From positions 1,116,001 to 1,180,000 of the forward strand of contig NC_059537.1 in NCBI RefSeq assembly GCF_905220415.1: a stretch of 64,000 bases of DNA. Direction: 5' to 3'. Position 1 is the first letter of the stretch. Every line of letters starts with the position of its first letter. This stretch comes from Colias croceus (Eukaryota > Arthropoda > Insecta > Lepidoptera > Pieridae). The notes beneath the pieces were generated by a model, which saw only the letters and a list, made by a program, of their open reading frames with translations, made no database searches and was not told the DNA's origin. Shown one piece after another: positions 30,201 through 35,739 of this stretch. Position numbers and translations under genes: made by a program.

Positions 30201-33200
30201 ACGTTAAGTCAAAAGTTATGGAAGCTATAACATTCCGATATATTAATATTTTTGTTATTAAATCGTAACTATGTTTTTGGTTAGAAATTATTACATGAAT
30301 GCTGCGAAATAAATTATCATGGTTTAAAGAGTTTCATTTATTATCTTGTTCTTAACTTATTGTGGACAAAGAAGTCAATGACATATGTATAAAACAATAA
30401 TTTTACCATGTAATTGTATTAGCTTATATGTGCCCCGCTGTTTTACCTGCAGTGCTCCGCTCCTATTGTTCCCTTAGCGTGATGATAATAATTATAATAT
30501 GTAGCCTTCCTCGATAAAGGGGCTATCTATTATCTAACACCCAAATATATTTTTTTTAAATCGCACCAGTTGTTACAAACAAACTATTCAGCTTGATAAT
30601 ATTAGTATAGATTCGACTGTCTCTTTATTAATGTTACTAGATAACATAGAGTTTATAAAATCTAATCTTTCCTCTTTTAATACTCTCATAAATAAAACCT
30701 TGCTAAGAAAAATGCATAAAACTGCATCGCTTATTGTTATAGTCGATGCAAATATACAAAAGGGAAGCAGTTCTTCTTACGTATTGTGTTTTTTCCCGTC
30801 AGTAACAGATGTTACAATGTATTTGATTTCCTTGCGATTTGTGGCTTTGCTGGTTTTATTTGCATCTTGGATTTATTTATAGTTTCAACTCGGTATAACT
30901 TGGACTATGTATTTTCTTTTATTAAGGAAGGATCTTTCGAGTGTATAAATTTAGCTATTGAAATAGTGCTGCAGTACTATCATGAATGTTTTCTAAATTA
31001 GGTACATCTTTAAATAATATTGAGCGGTTTGCCTTTTATATGTTTTACACGAAAATAAATAATTAAGTTGATTGTAGCTAATATTTTTCGGCAGTTCAAT
31101 TAATTTTATTATATTTTTATATTATTATTAATATATTTTTTTGCTGCTTTTTTATTATTGTCTTTCTGTGAACTTCTGGTGTACAATAAAGTATTTTTAT
31201 TATTATTTATTTTAGTGGAGGGCTTTATACTAACCAACGAAGTAAATAAACTCAGGGATATATAGACATATAGTTACTGATTATTTTCCGTTAGTATTCT
31301 ATTTGTATTATTTAGATGTGGAATTTTGATTGTTTACAATTTAGTAAACCCAAATCAGGATTAAAATTAGCTTTATAAGACTACTACAATAAAATAATAT
31401 CCTTGCAATAAACCATTACAATACATTAATTAATCAAAATGAATATAATATCATCTAGCATATAGGTACTAAATACGTGGTTGCCTGGCAGAGATCACTG
31501 CATAGTGATAAGGCCGCCCTTTGTGCTTTTTAATCTTATTTTTTGTAACCTTTATGTATATTTTGTTTCTTGCACAATAAAGTGTTAAATAAATAAATAA
31601 ATAATAAATAAATTAAAGTCGTTTTCCGTAATACATTATTAGGTGTTAACAGACATATTCCATAAAAATCTTTCCTGGACTATATCCGAACTATGTTGTG
31701 TATGATCACGTTATTAATAAAGCTAATCCTTGTTGACATGTTTCGATAATTGCGTTGTCTGTGTTATTGTATATAAGCCTCACAATTAATAACATACATT
31801 ACTTGTCCTTCTGACAAAACCACGGGAGAAAACTAGTATTTTAAGAGCTTAACAGTTACCTACTCAGTTACATAAGGTACGGTCAAGTTTCGTCAAAATG
31901 TGTTCACTAGTTTTGACGTCAGAAACAAACACCCATACCAACATCCAACATGGTGTGATAGTGAAGTTCCATGTCCCCTAGTGGTGTAAGGGGCAGATAC
32001 ATTATACATCTGGATCGATTTTTTTTAGGGACAAGTGGGTGATCAGCCTTCTGTGTCCTGCCAGACATTTTTTTTTCTTTGTCTCCACCGGGAATCAAAC
32101 CCAGGACCCCTCGGCTCACGCGTCAACCACTGTACCAAGGAGGCGGTCAACATGGTGTGGCCATATAACAAAAACAAATCGCTAAATGTGTTAGAAAGCG
32201 CATAACCCGAGAACGGCTGAACCGATTTCCTTAATTCATTTTTTATAATATTCCTTGAAGTACGAGGATCGTTCTCATGGAGAGAAAATGTAAACATGTA
32301 CCACGGGCGAAGCCGGAGCGTACCGGTAGTAGTAAAGAAAAATGGTAAAGTCGGTTATTTTTATTTTCAAGGCATGTTTCTTTAGATTGATGGTCGTCTA
32401 CCCCGACGTTCTGAGTTCAAACCAACCATTAATCTATGTTTTCCTAGTGTCAAGGATTTAAGTTTTTTTTTTTTGTGATACAGAGATTTTAATGATTAAT
32501 TGAACTAAATACAAATGTACATAGATTTATGATAACTGCAATCTTTTCTTTTTAATTGATAATTCTGATATTTTGAAGTATCAAGGTAGTTTTAATCGTG
32601 TTTTTGTCATATTTATCCTCCTTATTGGTTTCGATTTTTGATACATTAAAAAACACATGATTATTTTTTGGTATTTTTAACAGCTATGACAAACTCAGAG
32701 ATTCTGAAATACTTGACTTATTCACAAATTTATTTCAAAATTCTGATATTTATAAGAGTCAATATATATTTGTTGTAGGTTATTCCTTCAGTCACCAGCG
32801 AATCCCGACCTCCTGTATATAATATTCTTCTGCCACACACAACTAACTGTGACTCTGCTGCTTTGCTTTATTTTTGGGAGCAAGGTTAGTAAAAATGCCC
32901 AAGTGTTCTTATGTCAGTCATGTGGACAACTACACACGACTGACTGAGAACTTTAATAATAATAAATTCGTCTAACGTTGCATTTACATCAAACCAACAT
33001 AGAGATAGAGCAAGAGCATTCTTTCGTTATATTTTAGTGTAAACTGTTCGCTCGTTTGATGTAAATGCACCGTAAGAACTAGCCTTAACGTATAGCTTTT
33101 AAGGTAGACTATTATTGATAATTGATATAAGTATGTCATCGTAAGTAGTTTATAATCTTTGTTAACCCTTATTCAAACGCGAGCCTGTGGAGGAGTTAAC

Positions 33201-35739
33201 AAAAAAGTAAGATACGTTCCTGGGTAATTTTGGGTCATAGATTTCAAAAATTCACACAAAAGAGGGGTTAGTGGGGGGGAAGTAACCTTTTTTTGGTGGG
33301 ATATATATATCCCGTCATCTGTTCTCTCTTGTAAAAAGGTTGGAAAGGTGGGAACTATAGCTCCCAGTGTCCAGTATGACACCAATATTTTCAAACACTA
33401 GCTAGTTGCCCTGACTCCACTTGTGAATTAAATTTTATCGTAAAAAATTATATAGATCATATTTTTTAATAAAGCAGGAGAAAGTACTCATCAATGCAAG
33501 TTTCTTTTACTAAGGGAAGAATTCGAGAATTGAAAAATGAATGACTTCAACATAAACAAGGCATTTTTCTCAAACAAAATAAAAGCAATAGGTTAATACT
33601 AATGTATTGAGTTACGATGTCTAATTATCTGATCAGGAAATAATGAATAACAATAAATAAGTTGCTTATACCAACTAAAAAAGATTTTTTAGACACACGG
33701 ATTTTATATATAGAATTTCCGAATGTCGTTTGCAGTGAAGAACACTGGGATGATATCTTCCCACTTATAGACTTAATTTCAATCGACTCTACCAAGGTAT
33801 AAACGAAAGATTCTTGGCATATTTTTACGTTTCACGCAACCGTAATATAGTCTAGTTTACATAGCTAAAACTCAAATCTACTTATCTAATTTTTTTTCAG
33901 CACTATACAAAAAACAAAAAAATAACGGTCGTTTTCGGTGGCAAAATCACGTCATCTGACTTTGACGTGTGTTTACCATGACATGTAATAACTCTCTGAA
34001 AAGTGTTTCCATGAAAAAAAGTTCTCTGAAATGTTAAGATTGCGTAGATAAATATTACACTGCATTAGGTTTAAGCATATAAAAATAAAACACGATTTAC
34101 TTCAATCTGAGACGTGGGAAGTATAGCTCCCAGCGTTTTAATAAGGGTTAAAATATTGTAAGCTGTTCAATCCATTTATTTCATTTTTTTCATCATTCCG
34201 TAAAAAATACATCAAATTGTGAACGAAGCTATAGAGTTCACATCTGTCCGATTGCTCGTTAAATTGTAAAACGATTGGTCGGATCTCCTCTATTTCTTAC
34301 CTAACTCTACGAAATATTACTAATCACTAATCAGAGACATCCTTTTTACTTTTTCTCTATATCTATCTCTTTGTAAGGATTGCATTAATCTCCAAAAAAC
34401 GTTGTTCACTGGAGATTTTACCAAAACATATTATATTTAGAATGTTTTGATAGTTGAGTTTTTTTTTTGAATGCTTTAAAACTAAATAGAAAAGTCATGA
34501 TAATATTGAGCTATCTTGTTACAGGCATACATGGTCTACAAAGGACAAGGAAAAGACGATCGGGAGAAGACTGGCAAGTTCAGGTCGAAGCCAGCCGAGT
34601 CCACTTACACCATGACGACCAATAGGAGTACTCGCTTCTGTGATAATATGACTGAGAGGGAGTTAGAGGTATGTGAAGGAGGATGTTTATATAAGACATT
34701 AACTATGATCCTATATGTAACTGTAATTGGATAAACGTTCAGTAGGAAATTTCAGATAGAATTGATTCAAGTTTTTGTTAGTAAATATTATAGTATATCC
34801 ATAATCTCTTCTACTGCAATCGTTATGAATTAAAATGGTTCATGTTATCATGTATCAATTTGCTGAAAATGGAGTCAATGTTGTCAGATCTAGTAAATTG
34901 AGTGAATGACAATAGCAATACACTGTCGGATATTGTGTTTCATTTTTTATTTAATTTATGATAATACGATTATTCAATAATCCGATGACAAAGCACATAA
35001 TTCCAATGGTTCCCGCATTACATTGGCCGATAATATTTAAAACAATTCATATTTTATGGACACATTTCCGCTTATCAAATCGTAATTCATCCACCGTTCA
35101 TATATCATTATTAATTTACCACAACCGTTAATTATTATAATTTCATTTGTCCAGGACGAGTTCAAAAAAATATGCAATCAGCTAGAGAAACTAAGGGAAC
35201 GTTGCATACCAGTTAATAATATACCAAGGAAGATAACAGCAATGTTGGATGCTGCTGCTCTGCATGAGCGGAAACCTGGTGCTTCTGATTCAGCACCACT
35301 TAAACTAAATACAGTATTCAGCGCTGTGGCTGACAGACTCATGTGTACTGTAACACCAGCAGAAGAATCGAGCAGTAGCGGTAGAGACCTTCCCTTTGAT
35401 GCCCCGCCATCTTACAAACAAAAATTCACACCCACCAAGAGTGTAGAAAATAGCAACGCAGAACAGAGCCAAACAGATGTTACCACAGATTCTCCAAAAC
35501 GAAAAACAGAAGAAGAAAAAGAAAACGGTGTGTTCAAGATTTCGGGAGAAGCCAACTGTGGTGATATACGTCCGCCAGAAGTGAACAGAAATGGTTATAA
35601 GAATGATAAAAGAGAAGAAGTCAGGTGTAGCCCGAGCAGTTCAGAAGTTAGGAGCGTGCGTTCGGGCCACGCTAGGACTCATGCAATAGTTATAAATTTG
35701 GATGATAAAAGTCGTTTTACTGAAGAAGTCACTGTTTAA
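124..35739 (+). CDS. Orphan class C GPCR, GPR158/GPR179-like (CG31760-type), 3' nine exons; 5' end outside window
   Basis: Joining 124-247, 7817-7960, 11669-11869, 12926-13104, 21001-21215, 25452-25590, 32779-32884, 34525-34668 and 35155-35739 gives an uninterrupted 611-residue reading frame (numbered from the first full codon). Every junction is GT-AG and all phases match. In order: Cys-rich EGF-like ectodomain (Cys17, 35, 42, 57, 59, 103, 106, 110, 113, 119), two N-glycosylation sequons (67, 76), seven hydrophobic helices (about 128-150, 165-184, 196-214, 237-256, 284-303, 314-336, 344-367), then a cytoplasmic tail. Cys192 at the top of TM3 and Cys276 in loop 2 are the expected class C disulfide pair. 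The GLGFRRGSYRCVCRRGFYFP block and the helix pattern suggest the GPR158/179 orphan group, which lacks a glutamate-binding Venus flytrap and in vertebrates scaffolds RGS proteins. The N-terminal Cache and signal-peptide exons would lie upstream. Assignment is from motif memory, not a search. Confidence 0.82.
613..800 (+). repeat. Terminal fragment of the 'TTGCACGCCTCA' element family
   Basis: TTGCACGCCTCAAGCGTAGC followed by GTTGAGGTAGT matches, with few changes, the reverse complement of the right end of the element at 28619-29321. No second terminus was found nearby, so this looks like a single-ended or decayed copy; its inner limit is a guess. Confidence 0.45.
1043..1210 (+). repeat. 165 bp repeat, copy 1, ending in T-run
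   Basis: Nearly identical to 6374-6545. The start (AGCTATTGCAT) and a later segment (GCTATGCAATAG) are inverted repeats, so the transcript could fold. Copies end in GTGCCACACGTC followed by a run of T, as a pol III terminator would. No clear A/B boxes, so SINE status is not shown. A 163-codon frame through it is incidental. Confidence 0.6.
1771..2022 (-). mobile_element. Helitron-like non-autonomous repeat
   Basis: Begins ACTAGCTGTTGCCCGCAGC (reverse of a CTAGT terminus preceded by a GC-rich hairpin) and continues with the ancestral body found in other copies, to a TATATAGATT limit. Internal short direct repeat of GATGAATTTTCTAAAA (1860, 1879). Confidence 0.55.
2540..3090 (-). mobile_element. 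Helitron-like repeat split by a TA-flanked insertion
   Basis: 2540-2602 (CTAGCTGCTCCGCGCGGTTT ...) and 2952-3090 (GATAAATGAGCTATCTAACA ... CTCTTCAGCTTTATAATAAT) are the two halves of the same element seen whole at 5008-5201 and 58142-58352. The gap is the insertion at about 2608-2950. Confidence 0.65.
2608..2950. mobile_element. Short TIR element nested in the Helitron-like repeat
   Basis: Left end TACAAGGTGTCCCACTGTTG and the reverse complement of the right end, TACAGGGTGTCCCACTATTG, are inverted repeats differing at two positions. TA at each end fits Tc1/mariner-type insertion. The interior has no transposase. Confidence 0.62.
3771..3802. repeat. Perfect 12 bp hairpin
   Basis: GCCAATTTTTGC, an 8-base loop, then GCAAAAATTGGC. 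It lies just before the gtgaaacttc MITE at 3818, and may be part of that insertion. Confidence 0.6.
3818..3972. mobile_element. 'GTGAAACTTC' MITE, copy 1
   Basis: Terminal GTGAAACTTCTTT and GAAGTTTCACTT are inverted repeats, with shared interior landmarks (GCGTTGAGA, GCGTCAT, TTTGGTATCTTTGAATC). Four relatives lie at 20748, 54005, 58823 and 61230. Confidence 0.65.
4430..4626 (+). mobile_element. Helitron-like repeat
   Basis: Body runs from ATCCTGCTTAATGTTATAAA through GTTACTCTTTCACGCAAAT and GAGGGTAACTTGGATTAA to GGGCGAATCCGCAGGCGGA. The terminal hairpin is degraded and the CTAGT end is lost (CGTAGT). Confidence 0.55.
5008..5201 (+). mobile_element. Helitron-like repeat, nearly complete
   Basis: Starts CTATTCTAATATTATAAAGC, ends GGTGAAACCGCGTGGAGCAG then CTAGTA. 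Hairpin plus CTAGT at the 3' end and no TIR fit the short Helitron-like elements common in Lepidoptera (Lep1 type). Confidence 0.65.
5224..5384. mobile_element. MITE with 'CTCTTCACAATGGGC' ends, copy 1
   Basis: GGGCTCTTTTCACAATGGGC and the reverse complement of the right end are inverted repeats (about 20 bases). The interior includes GCAATCACGATAGTGTA, which is also found reversed in the copy at 8727. Confidence 0.65.
6374..6545 (+). repeat. 165 bp repeat, copy 2, ending in T-run
   Basis: Second copy of the unit at 1043. Here the inverted ends are perfect over 15 bases (AAGCTATTGCATAGC and GCTATGCAATAGCTT at about 6496-6510). Same strand as copy 1 and same terminal T-run. Confidence 0.62.
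7549..7740 (-). mobile_element. Helitron-like repeat just upstream of GPCR exon b
   Basis: ACTAGCTGCGCTTCGCGGTT at its 3' end; body with AGCTATCTAACACCGAAAAA and CAAACTCTTCAGCATTATAA. It ends about 75 bases before the exon at 7817 without disturbing the splice acceptor. Confidence 0.65.
7817..7960 (+). CDS. GPCR exon b: EGF-like Cys-rich block
   Basis: Exactly 48 codons between TTTCTTTCAG and donor GTAAAT, phase 0 at both ends. It encodes CVPVPGLGFRRGSYRCVCRR followed by GFYFPN, the best family signature in the window, with Cys42, 57 and 59 and sequons at 67 and 76. Higher GC than the flanking introns supports a real exon. Confidence 0.88.
8247..8341. mobile_element. 95 bp MITE-like inverted repeat
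   Basis: AAAAGTGAAACTTA on the left and AAAGTTTCACTTTA on the right form the ends. They share the AGTGAAACTT core with the family at 3818, but the interior differs. Confidence 0.5.
8727..8907. mobile_element. MITE with 'CTCTTCACAATGGGC' ends, copy 2
   Basis: TGGGCCCTCTTCACAATGGG on the left and GATGTGAAGAGGGCCC on the right are inverted. Interior order is reversed relative to 5224-5384. A 106-codon minus-strand frame over it is a shadow. Confidence 0.68.
10772..10787. repeat. 16 bp perfect palindrome around CACGTG
   Basis: CGTAGCACGTGCTACG equals its own reverse complement. The CACGTG at 10777-10782 is an E-box core. Related ACGTAGC or GTAGCTACG words lie within 60 bases either side, so it may equally be the remnant of a small inverted repeat. 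Confidence 0.5.
11361..11518 (+). repeat. 'GTGACAACGTC' repeat, copy lacking its left end
   Basis: From GATTGTGCTTCTTTGTCGCT to GACGTTGTCACGTCAAAA it matches the units at 60481-60880 and 62268-62470, ending 150 bases before GPCR exon c. Confidence 0.6.
11669..11869 (+). CDS. GPCR exon c: last ectodomain cysteines and TM1
   Basis: 67 codons, phase 0 to phase 0, acceptor CCTTACAG and donor GTGAGT. It starts with three histidines and has the spacing Cys103-x2-Cys106-x3-Cys110-x2-Cys113-x5-Cys119, then WVVRTTIFALACLVISCLPF, the first membrane helix. The minus-strand reading frames across this exon are shadows. Confidence 0.88.
12926..13104 (+). CDS. GPCR exon d: TM2 and TM3
   Basis: Acceptor TTATACAG, donor GTAATT. 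It opens in phase 0 and leaves two bases (AG) to be completed by the A that starts the next exon, giving Arg216. It carries TM2 (LLRVIVLGALLIYCTTLVMY), Cys192 and TM3 (VWLREVGFCLTYGALMLKTW). The join recreates a KTWRISVIF sequence at the TM3/loop 2 border. Confidence 0.88.
14748..15139. mobile_element. MITE-like element with inverted ends
   Basis: Left GGTTAGTTTTCAATGACCAG and the reverse complement of the right end, TTAGTTTTCAATGACCGGCC, are inverted repeats of about 25 bases, after TACA. It lies directly against a Helitron-like 3' end. Confidence 0.58.
15130..15212 (+). mobile_element. Helitron-like 3' end
   Basis: CACGGGAACGGGAACTATGT, then GCGGGCGAGCCGCGGGCGGA and AAGCTAGT. Only the terminal 80 bases remain; the MITE at 14748 replaces the rest. 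Confidence 0.6.
15554..15738 (-). mobile_element. Helitron-like repeat
   Basis: ACTAGCGGTCCACCCCGGCT at its 3' end, body with TAGCCTATGTCCTTTCTCGG, a CAGACAGACAGACAGA tract, and TTTATAATATTAAGTAGGGA at its 5' end. Confidence 0.65.
16363..16390. repeat. CA microsatellite
   Basis: A run of about ten CA dinucleotides ending in CATACAC. Confidence 0.8.
17495..17763. mobile_element. Short element with inverted ends
   Basis: TACGTATGGAGGAGACACC on the left and, reversed, TACATATGGAGACGACACC on the right: 16 of 19 positions agree without gaps. The interior is not shared with other elements here. Confidence 0.5.
17868..18045 (-). mobile_element. Helitron-like repeat, 'TCTCGTGTCACAATG' subfamily
   Basis: ACTAGTGGTCCGCCCCGGCT at its 3' end; the body matches the reverse of 26575, 62492 and 62669. 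Confidence 0.65.
19021..19238 (+). mobile_element. Helitron-like repeat
   Basis: ATCCTATTTATATTATAAAT start, CTCCTTCACGCAAAAACTGT body, weak hairpin and AAGCTAGTTA end. Confidence 0.6.
19240..19716 (+). mobile_element. Long Helitron-like repeat with CTGT tract
   Basis: Runs from AATCTGTAGAAGGGTCAATT through a (GTCT)n tract near 19369-19392 and GAAAACTACCGGTTCGATTT to GACGGAGTCGCGGGCGGAAG then CTAGTA. A reverse-oriented, 3'-shortened copy lies at 49495-49865. Confidence 0.65.
20250..20332 (+). mobile_element. Degraded Helitron-like 3' end
   Basis: TATCATCACGCCACAGG through GGGTAAAACCGTGGGGCACA then GCTAGTA. The 5' half is unrecognisable. Confidence 0.5.
20748..20881. mobile_element. 'GTGAAACTTC' MITE, copy 2
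   Basis: TTTGAAGTGGAACTTCTTTA on the left; GATGTTTCACTTCTGACACG and GTGTGCTCGGTACACACGC on the right. Lies 120 bases before GPCR exon e. Confidence 0.65.
21001..21215 (+). CDS. GPCR exon e: intracellular loop 2, TM4, extracellular loop 2
   Basis: Acceptor TTGTCAACAG, donor GTAAGT. It starts with the last base of the Arg216 codon and ends with one base (C) of the next. It encodes basic loop 2 (RSAKAVKI), TM4 (about 237-256) and loop 2 with Cys276 and a WWDHSF motif. It sits after a 7.9 kb intron full of repeats. Confidence 0.88.
21233..21390 (+). mobile_element. Degraded Helitron-like repeat
   Basis: GCGAAAGTTTGTATGTTTGC, then CTCCTTCACGCAAAAACTGT, then a decayed hairpin (GACGAGGCGAAGCTGAG). 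Immediately follows GPCR exon e. Confidence 0.5.
21514..22124. mobile_element. 611 bp GC-rich TIR element with internal CAGCGACAGTGACG repeats
   Basis: The ends AAAGGTGGACTTCCGACC are perfect inverted repeats and extend to about 27 bases with one mismatch. Inside, variants of CAGCGACAGTGACGC recur (21555, 21632, 21643), and 22040-22056 and 22064-22080 form a perfect 17 bp stem. No target duplication found. Frames over it (98 and 102 codons) are compositional. Confidence 0.7.
22692..23032. mobile_element. Foldback MITE with about 125 bp arms
   Basis: GGCCGG then GATACTGACACAAAATTTCG at the left is repeated inverted at the right, and similarity continues through GTCATTTGTAACAG and AACGCTGGTACCGGC. 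TA flanks both ends (22690, 23033). Loop of about 100 bases. Confidence 0.72.
23348..23680 (+). pseudogene. C-terminal fragment of a Tc1/mariner-type DDE transposase
   Basis: An open frame of about 110 codons reads KPNYTQFLLDAILKDHGHSV, then LRLPPYHPELNPIELLWG, the block around the third catalytic acid (Glu of NPIE) in the IS630/Tc1/mariner superfamily (DDE_3-like). It ends in an acidic tail (TDSFTDGEFFER). The first two acidic residues and the DNA-binding domain are missing, so it is inactive. Within the TIR element 22513-24470. Confidence 0.75.
25452..25590 (+). CDS. GPCR exon f: TM5, intracellular loop 3, TM6
   Basis: Acceptor TGTTCTGCAG, donor GTGAGT. The split C+TG codon gives Leu288. 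It encodes TM5 (LEVIFLMWGIRLCIMV), a short loop (RKAPSEFNESRF) and most of TM6. The short third intracellular loop is typical of class C receptors. Confidence 0.87.
25616..25825 (-). mobile_element. Helitron-like repeat
   Basis: ACTAGCTGCGCCCCGCGGTT at its 3' end; body CAAAATTGGTCCAGCCGTTC; begins 26 bases after GPCR exon f. Confidence 0.6.
25824..26062 (-). mobile_element. Helitron-like repeat
   Basis: ACTAGCTTTCCACCCGCAGC at its 3' end, GTCCTTTCTCGGGTATC in the body, TTTATAATATTAGTATGGAT at its 5' end. Abuts the previous copy. Confidence 0.68.
26575..26749 (+). mobile_element. Helitron-like repeat, 'TCTCGTGTCACAATG' subfamily
   Basis: Starts TAATATATATAAATCTCGTG and ends GCGGGCGAAGCCGCGGGCG then AAGCTAGTA, a clean hairpin and CTAGT terminus. 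Confidence 0.7.
27241..27662. mobile_element. TIR element hosting a Helitron-like insertion
   Basis: AGGGTGCCTTTCCAC on the left and, reversed, AGGGAGCCTTTCCAT on the right begin inverted ends of about 28 bases. A 27 bp direct repeat (ACATAGTTTTATAACATAGG) sits at 27338-27391, then the Helitron-like copy at 27402-27600. Confidence 0.6.
27402..27600 (-). mobile_element. Helitron-like repeat nested in TIR element
   Basis: ACTAGCTGCGCTCCGCGGTT, then GTGGCACCGCTCCTGTTGGT, short internal duplications of AGATGATAG, and ACTAATATTATATAGG at the 5' end. Confidence 0.62.
28197..28445 (-). mobile_element. Helitron-like repeat
   Basis: GCCCGCGACTTCGCCCGCGT near its 3' end; GAAAAACCCGCATAGTTCCC and TTGCGTGAAAGAGTAACAAA in the body. 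CTAGT terminus eroded. Confidence 0.58.
28619..29321. mobile_element. About 700 bp element with 'TGCACGCCTCATAA' ends
   Basis: TGCACGCCTCATAA at the left and TTATGAGGCGTGCA at the right are perfect inverted repeats. AGTACACTATAAATATAAAA occurs twice inside (28671 and 28870). No coding frame. Confidence 0.6.
29411..29636. mobile_element. MITE with 'AACCGACTTCAAA' ends
   Basis: TTAAAAACAACCGACTTCAA on the left and TTTTTGAAGTCGGTTAAAAA on the right are inverted ends. The interior reads like other lepidopteran mariner-derived MITEs, but no transposase is present. Confidence 0.65.
29850..30004 (+). mobile_element. Degraded Helitron-like repeat
   Basis: ATATAAAGAGTCTGCGAGTT, then GAGGGTAATCTCTGGATCTA, then CCCGGACAGAGCCGGGACG and CTAGA. 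The hairpin is kept, the terminus altered. Confidence 0.45.
30434..30612 (-). mobile_element. Helitron-like repeat
   Basis: GTGCTCCGCTCCTATTGTTC, then GTAGCCTTCCTCGATAAAGG, and ATAATATTAGTATAGATT at its 5' end. 3' hairpin damaged. Confidence 0.58.
31140..31212 (+). repeat. Possible LINE 3' tail
   Basis: GTACAATAAAGTATTTTTATTATTATTT resembles the 3' end of the LINE at 43.8-48.6 kb (GTACAATAAAGTGTTTTTAT then ATT repeats). The overlapping frames at 30631-31001 upstream show no retrotransposon motif. Confidence 0.4.
31479..31612 (+). mobile_element. 5'-truncated non-LTR retrotransposon copy
   Basis: GGTTGCCTGGCAGAGATCAC, a hairpin (ATCACTGCATAGTGAT), AAGGCCGCC, then CACAATAAAGTGTTAAATAA and an AAATA repeat tail. 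The hairpin and AAGGCCGCC match the 3' end of the LINE at 43826-48600, so only the tail was copied. Confidence 0.65.
31958..32147 (-). mobile_element. tRNA-derived SINE with 12 bp target duplication
   Basis: The minus strand has an A box TGGTACAGTGG (32127-32137) and a B box GGTTTGATTCC (32091-32101) in a tRNA-like head, then a body ending TTCACTAT. CAACATGGTGTG flanks it perfectly at 31946-31957 and 32148-32159. Length about 190 bp. Confidence 0.85.
32160..32336 (+). mobile_element. Degraded Helitron-like repeat carrying the SINE
   Basis: GAGAACGGCTGAACCGATTT, then CTTGAAGTACGAGGATCG, and CCACGGGCGAAGCCGGAGCG near the end. The SINE and its target duplication lie within the upstream part. 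Confidence 0.45.
32779..32884 (+). CDS. GPCR exon g: end of TM6, TM7
   Basis: Acceptor TTTGTTGTAG, donor GTTAGT. The split AT+G codon gives Met334. It has 35 further codons with a short loop (QSPANPD) and TM7 (LLYIIFFCHTQLTVTLLLCF), and ends in phase 0. Confidence 0.85.
32979..33069. mobile_element. 90 bp inverted-end MITE
   Basis: TGCATTTACATCAAAC at the left and GTTTGATGTAAATGCA at the right are perfect 16 bp inverted repeats. It lies 95 bases after GPCR exon g. Confidence 0.65.
33166..34147. mobile_element. 982 bp piggyBac-like non-autonomous element
   Basis: TTAA flanks both sides (33162-33165, 34148-34151). Terminal CCCTTATTCAAACGC and, reversed, CCCTTATTAAAACGC are inverted repeats (14 of 15). 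Near each end GGGAACTATAGCTCCCAG (33349) and GGGAAGTATAGCTCCCAG (34116) occur as a second repeat. TTAA duplications and CCC termini are piggyBac hallmarks; no transposase frame is present. Confidence 0.72.
34525..34668 (+). CDS. GPCR exon h: proximal cytoplasmic tail
   Basis: 48 codons, phase 0 to 0, acceptor CTTGTTACAG, donor GTATGT. The product is AYMVYKGQGKDD..., basic then Ser/Thr-rich, ending in MTERELE, the start of a predicted amphipathic or coiled-coil segment that continues in the next exon. An ATG-started frame reading past the donor is a shadow. Confidence 0.85.
35155..35739 (+). CDS. GPCR terminal exon: cytoplasmic tail with PPSY and C-terminal VTV
   Basis: Acceptor TTTGTCCAG, 194 codons and TAA. 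It begins DEFKKICNQLEKLRERC, continuing a heptad-like stretch from the previous exon. The rest is polar and low-complexity, probably disordered. PPSY (residues 501-504, bases 35404-35415) fits a WW-domain ligand, and the last three residues V-T-V fit a class II PDZ ligand. The true coding part starts 87 bases before the first in-frame ATG of this exon. The tail is short beside vertebrate GPR158/179, whose tails run to hundreds of residues or more. Confidence 0.85.
   Translation, partial: DEFKKICNQLEKLRERCIPVNNIPRKITAMLDAAALHERKPGASDSAPLKLNTVFSAVADRLMCTVTPAEESSSSGRDLPFDAPPSYKQKFTPTKSVENSNAEQSQTDVTTDSPKRKTEEEKENGVFKISGEANCGDIRPPEVNRNGYKNDKREEVRCSPSSSEVRSVRSGHARTHAIVINLDDKSRFTEEVTV

Larger units (their letters stand above)
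25591..32778 (+). other. GPCR intron f-g (7.2 kb): repeats only
   Basis: Helitron-like copies at 25616, 25824, 26575, 27402, 28197, 29850 and 30434; inverted-end elements at 27241, 28619 and 29411; LINE tails near 31180 and 31479; a SINE at 31958 inside another repeat. I see nothing recognisable in 26062-26570, 26750-27240 and 32340-32778. Confidence 0.6.

Noticed and set aside
30631..31001. Two overlapping frames before the LINE-like tail
   Set aside because: They are in different frames and contain no endonuclease, reverse transcriptase or ORF1 motif.
32081..32147. tRNA gene on the minus strand
   Set aside because: Same reasoning, and the exact target duplication shows the tRNA-like part is the head of a SINE.
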